From Verrucomicrobiota bacterium (GTDB taxonomy: Bacteria > Verrucomicrobiota > Verrucomicrobiia > Chthoniobacterales > UBA10450): a stretch of 34,070 nt of DNA. The stretch's first letter is position 1. Every line of letters starts with the position of its first letter. The notes beneath the pieces are model-generated. The model was not told where the DNA came from, searched no databases, and was given only the letters and a program-made list of their open reading frames with translations. Shown here piece by piece: positions 31,439 to 34,070 of this stretch. Location: the NCBI GenBank assembly GCA_003219175.1, contig QHPU01000055.1:1-34070 (forward strand), written 5' to 3'. Both the position numbers and the translations under genes were made by a program.

Positions 31439-31681
31439 CGCCTAAGTTTATAGCACAAGACACGCCGACACGCTATTTGTTCGGAATTTGCTCCGCTATT
31501 TTGCGCAATCAAAGCCCGGCCAGACGACATAAGGAGCACGTGATTCTGTTATGGAAGCCATGGTAACGTTTCATCCTACCCGAGGGGACAGACAGCCGTG
31601 AAATTGCTTGACGCGCGCCGAAAAAGAGGGCGGAATCAGTGCAGTTTCAGATCAATTCACCATAAAAAGGGGATGCTAATT

Positions 31682-32105
31682 ATGCGACACAACAAAATTT
31701 TTTCCGCGGCAATCACGCTGTGTGTGATTGCCCTCTTCACGATGGGCCCGGTACCTGTCTATTCAGCTCCCAGGCCCACACCAGTTACCATCACCCGCTA
31801 CATTTGATTTTTCCACATTTCCCGATGTGGCGGGAATCTTCGTCACAAGCGGAGCCCTTACAATTTCAGGAGCTGCGACAATGCACGTTGGTTTCAATCC
31901 TAACGGTATCAGGGCTCATTGCGTGGTTACGTTAATAGCACCAGATGGAGTTATTTTTATTCATCAGGAGTGCCAATTTGCTACTGCCCCACCCAAGGGA
32001 AGGTGGGAGATTGTAAGTGGCACAGGTGCTTATGCGAACTTGAGAGGGAACGGGCCACTTCTAATGCCGGATGATGAAGAAGCAATGACAGGGGTTATTT
32101 TCTAA
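31682..32105 (+). pseudogene. Frameshifted secreted protein of unknown function
   Basis: The first 40 codons from ATG 31682 give a signal peptide, 'MRHNKIFSAAITLCVIALF', ending near 'VYSAP', with a purine-rich GGGG stretch before it; this frame stops at 31806. The next frame continues without a break from about 31795 ('ATFDFSTFPDVAGIFVTSGA') to the TAA at 32105. It contains 'WEIVSGTGAYANLRGNGPL', typical of small secreted beta-rich proteins of unknown role. Removing one base, for instance in the CCC at about 31795, joins the two. It is either a true pseudogene or a one-base sequence error. Confidence 0.6.
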
Positions 32106-32444
32106 AAGGTTGGCTCGCGAACTATTCGTTTAGAATCCGTCCGCGCGGTGCCGGTCGGCTCAGCAAACAAGGCGCAACGTTTTCGCTGTCGTACGAACAA
32201 CTTCGCCGCCAACGGCGTCGTTAGAGACGGACAGCGCTCGCGAAAAGAGCGAGCAGCATAAAAGCCGTCAGCGTCAGTCGCTTCACGATCCCGGAATATC
32301 GCACACGGCCCGACCAAAATCCATTTCGCTGGGAGTTTGATTTGCGCACCTCGTGCGCCGGACCTGACGGATCTTGTGCCAGCCTCAAGCGAATTGTGCC
32401 TTGTTGTTGTAACGGCGTCGCTCTTGTAACATTGTACCGAACAC
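32106..32444. other. 339-nt region with no convincing gene
   Basis: A minus-strand open frame spans this stretch but has no signal, family or ribosome site. It also runs into the nuoI start, so I do not call it. A small hairpin with arms CGCTC/GAGCG lies near 32236-32255. A TTGTTG and TAACAT pair before nuoI (about 32402-32430) might be a weak promoter. Confidence 0.4.
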
Positions 32445-33035
32445 ATGATCGGCGCAGGCATACTGAAAGGGATGGCGGTAACGCTGCGGAATTTTGCCGG
32501 GAGCTATTTCGAGAAGGATCGGCTGATCACCGTGCAGTATCCGGAAGAGCGGAGTCCGTTGCCGGAGAACTACCGCAACTTTCCGATCCTAATTTATGAC
32601 ACTGAAGATGCTGAAGCGGGACTGCGTTGTGTGGCATGCAAGATTTGCGAGAAGGAATGTCCACCGCAGTGCATCTATATCGTTAAGAGCGAAGACAAGA
32701 AGCCCGATTACATGGGTAAGCCGCAGTTTTATCCGAAAATCTTCGATATCGATATCTCGGTTTGCATGAGTTGCCAGATTTGCGTCGAGGTTTGTCCATT
32801 TGAAGCGATTAAGATGGACAAGGTATTTGAGTTAAGTAAACGGGAACGCTTCGACGCTTTGCTTCAACGCAAGAATGACTTGGCGAAATCGAATAGTTAC
32901 TATCACGAGATACACCCAGTGGAAGCGGCAGAAGTTGATACGAAGCTGGCCGAAGCGGCAGCGAAGAAAAAACCGGGGCCTGCGCCAGCGGCGGCAGGGC
33001 CGAAACCTGCACCGCAGCCGTCTAACACCGGATAG
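32445..33035 (+). CDS. nuoI: NADH-quinone oxidoreductase subunit I, stand-alone
   Basis: Ferredoxin-like subunit with two [4Fe-4S] clusters that carries electrons toward NuoB. Cluster ligands are C62, C65, C68 and C72 in 'CVACKICEKECPPQC' plus C107, C110, C113 and C117 in 'CMSCQICVEVCP', all intact. It has 196 residues. After the core comes an Ala/Pro/Lys-rich tail ('KKKPGPAPAAAGPKPAPQPS') unlike standard NuoI. It is a single gene, 18 kb from nuoH, with its own terminator. nuoI normally lies between nuoH and nuoJ. The ATG at 32445 is used; M10 is also possible. Confidence 0.93.
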   Translation: MIGAGILKGMAVTLRNFAGSYFEKDRLITVQYPEERSPLPENYRNFPILIYDTEDAEAGLRCVACKICEKECPPQCIYIVKSEDKKPDYMGKPQFYPKIFDIDISVCMSCQICVEVCPFEAIKMDKVFELSKRERFDALLQRKNDLAKSNSYYHEIHPVEAAEVDTKLAEAAAKKKPGPAPAAAGPKPAPQPSNTG

Positions 33036-33042
33036 CAAAAAG

Positions 33043-33067
33043 CGGCGATTTCCCGAATCGCCGTTTT
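33043..33067 (+). terminator. Rho-independent terminator of nuoI
   Basis: A perfect stem CGGCGATT / AATCGCCG with loop TCCCG is followed by TTTT, 8 nt after the nuoI stop. An A-run precedes the stem, so it could also work from the other strand. It makes nuoI a separate transcript from the antiporter gene. Confidence 0.9.
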
Positions 33068-33145
33068 GGCGGCTGCAGATTGGATCGGCCGGGGGCGAGG
33101 GGCAGCTCCGTTCGCTCTGGCGATATTAACTGGAAAGGAGTGAGC

Positions 33146-34070
33146 TTGGATACAACGAAACCAATCGTAGGCCAGAGCGAACTGATTCTGATTTGCCTCG
33201 TTATCGTTGGGTTACTGGCAATCGTCGCTCGAAGAATCCGCGTCCCGTATCCAATCCTTCTTACGATCGGCGGTGTCTTACTGGGACTTATACCTGCATT
33301 GCCCGTCATCCATCTTGCACCGGAACTCGTGTTTAATCTGTTTCTGCCGCCCCTGATTTATCCCGCCGCATTTTTCACCTCATGGAGAGATTTCCGGGCC
33401 AACCTGCGGCCGATTCTTTTACTGGCGATCGTCCTGGTCGTTCTGACGATGACAGTAATCGCTGCATTGTTTCACTATCTTACCGGGCTGCCGTGGGCAG
33501 TTGGCTTTGTCTTTGGAGCATTGATTTCGCCGCCAGACGCAGTGGCGGCATTGTCGATAACCCAGAACCTGCGGGTGCCACGAAAAATCATCGTTATTCT
33601 GGAAGGCGAGAGTCTAGTTAATGACGCGACATCCTTCATTTCCTTCCGGTTTGCGGTCGCAGCAGTGATGACGGGGGCATTCTCGCTGGGACAAGCAAGC
33701 CTGCAGTTTTTGTTCGCGGCAGTGGGTGGCGTTGCGGTGGGACTCGCGGTCGGCTGGCTGGCGACGCAGGTGCAAAAGCGTTTGGATGATCCGCCCGTGC
33801 AAACAATGTTTTCACTTTTGACGCCGTACATTGCTTACTTCAGCGGCGACAAACTCCACGTTTCGGGAATCCTGGCGGTTGTCATCGCCGGCATCTATTA
33901 TGGCTGGCAGGCGCCTCGCATTCTGCGTGGTCGGATGCGGCTTCAAGCCTTGCCCGTCTGGGAAATGGTTGTCTTCATTCTCAGCGGACTGCTGTTCATG
34001 CTGATTGGGCTGCAACTGCGAGGGGTCATTCATGCCCTTCCGCCGGGTTCACTCACCAAGGTCGCGAAGT
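33146..34070 (+). CDS. CPA1-family Na+/H+ antiporter (3' truncated by window end)
   Basis: The reading frame is open to the end of the window (308 codons). It encodes a sodium/proton antiporter of the NhaP/CPA1 group. Family blocks include 'LFLPPLIYPAAFFTSWRDFR', 'GALISPPDAVAALSI' and 'LEGESLVNDATSFISFRFA', the last with the Asn-Asp pair of electroneutral exchangers. At least eight helices are seen. TTG at 33146 is preferred because AAAGGAG ends 5 nt before it; GTG at 33140 would overlap that ribosome site. It would exchange Na+ for H+ across the inner membrane. The gene follows the nuoI terminator. Confidence 0.85.
   Translation, partial: MDTTKPIVGQSELILICLVIVGLLAIVARRIRVPYPILLTIGGVLLGLIPALPVIHLAPELVFNLFLPPLIYPAAFFTSWRDFRANLRPILLLAIVLVVLTMTVIAALFHYLTGLPWAVGFVFGALISPPDAVAALSITQNLRVPRKIIVILEGESLVNDATSFISFRFAVAAVMTGAFSLGQASLQFLFAAVGGVAVGLAVGWLATQVQKRLDDPPVQTMFSLLTPYIAYFSGDKLHVSGILAVVIAGIYYGWQAPRILRGRMRLQALPVWEMVVFILSGLLFMLIGLQLRGVIHALPPGSLTKVAK

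Noticed and set aside
32102-32461. Minus-strand open frame of 119 codons
   Set aside because: No family, signal peptide or ribosome site is seen, and it covers the nuoI start on the other strand. It is probably chance.

Overview
The window is gene-dense and comes from a Gram-negative bacterium. It encodes a TolC-type outer-membrane channel, a lipoprotein adaptor, twin-arginine and Sec signal peptides, and a full set of complex I genes. The protein flavour (a bacterial deoxyhypusine-synthase-like protein, SMUG1-type glycosylase, SpoIIE phosphatase, many short intergenic palindromes) suggests a soil Verrucomicrobiota, possibly Chthoniobacterales/Udaeobacter-like. That placement is an impression, not a computed result.

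Layout. (1) 1-5.2 kb: the tail of a TAP-like alpha/beta hydrolase, then minus-strand genes for an MDR oxidoreductase with an apparent signal peptide, a hydrolase-class III cyclase fusion, a SMUG1-like uracil-DNA glycosylase coupled to it, and a deoxyhypusine-synthase-like protein lacking the usual active-site lysine. (2) 5.4-14.7 kb: a minus-strand complex I membrane-arm operon transcribed nuoH-J-K-L-M-orf6N-M-N. It has two nuoM genes, a NuoL with a long lateral-helix region, an ORF6N-domain gene between the nuoM copies, and a nuoN that carries both an insertion and a deletion/frameshift. (3) 14.7-19.1 kb: an MFS transporter, then plus-strand nuoA-B-C-D. (4) 19.1-22.5 kb: a SpoIIE phosphatase, a tRNA-Leu-like fragment, a relic of the 3' end of a second nuoD, and a Tat-exported aldo/keto reductase. 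(5) 22.5-31.4 kb: minus-strand metal resistance. A Cys-rich secreted protein and CusC-, CusB- and CusA-like proteins plus a CDF transporter come first, then an arsenic operon (DUF6428-like, arsR, arsC, aquaporin) with a clear promoter and overlapping palindromic operator. (6) 31.4-34.1 kb: a frameshifted secreted protein, a stand-alone nuoI with a terminator, and the start of a CPA1 Na+/H+ antiporter that runs off the end. nuoE, nuoF and nuoG are not in the window.

The most unusual signals are: (a) a probable four-pump ('2M') complex I in which one NuoM lacks the TM7 lysine; (b) a family of about 30-nt elements made of four GTTAAA-like hexamers at 8-9 nt spacing, placed at gene ends and often supplying the stop codon; (c) a 42-bp-arm hairpin of heptamer repeats filling the nuoK-nuoL gap; (d) a nuoD relic that differs from nuoD mainly at synonymous sites; and (e) palindromic repeats between genes, one of them inside nuoN.
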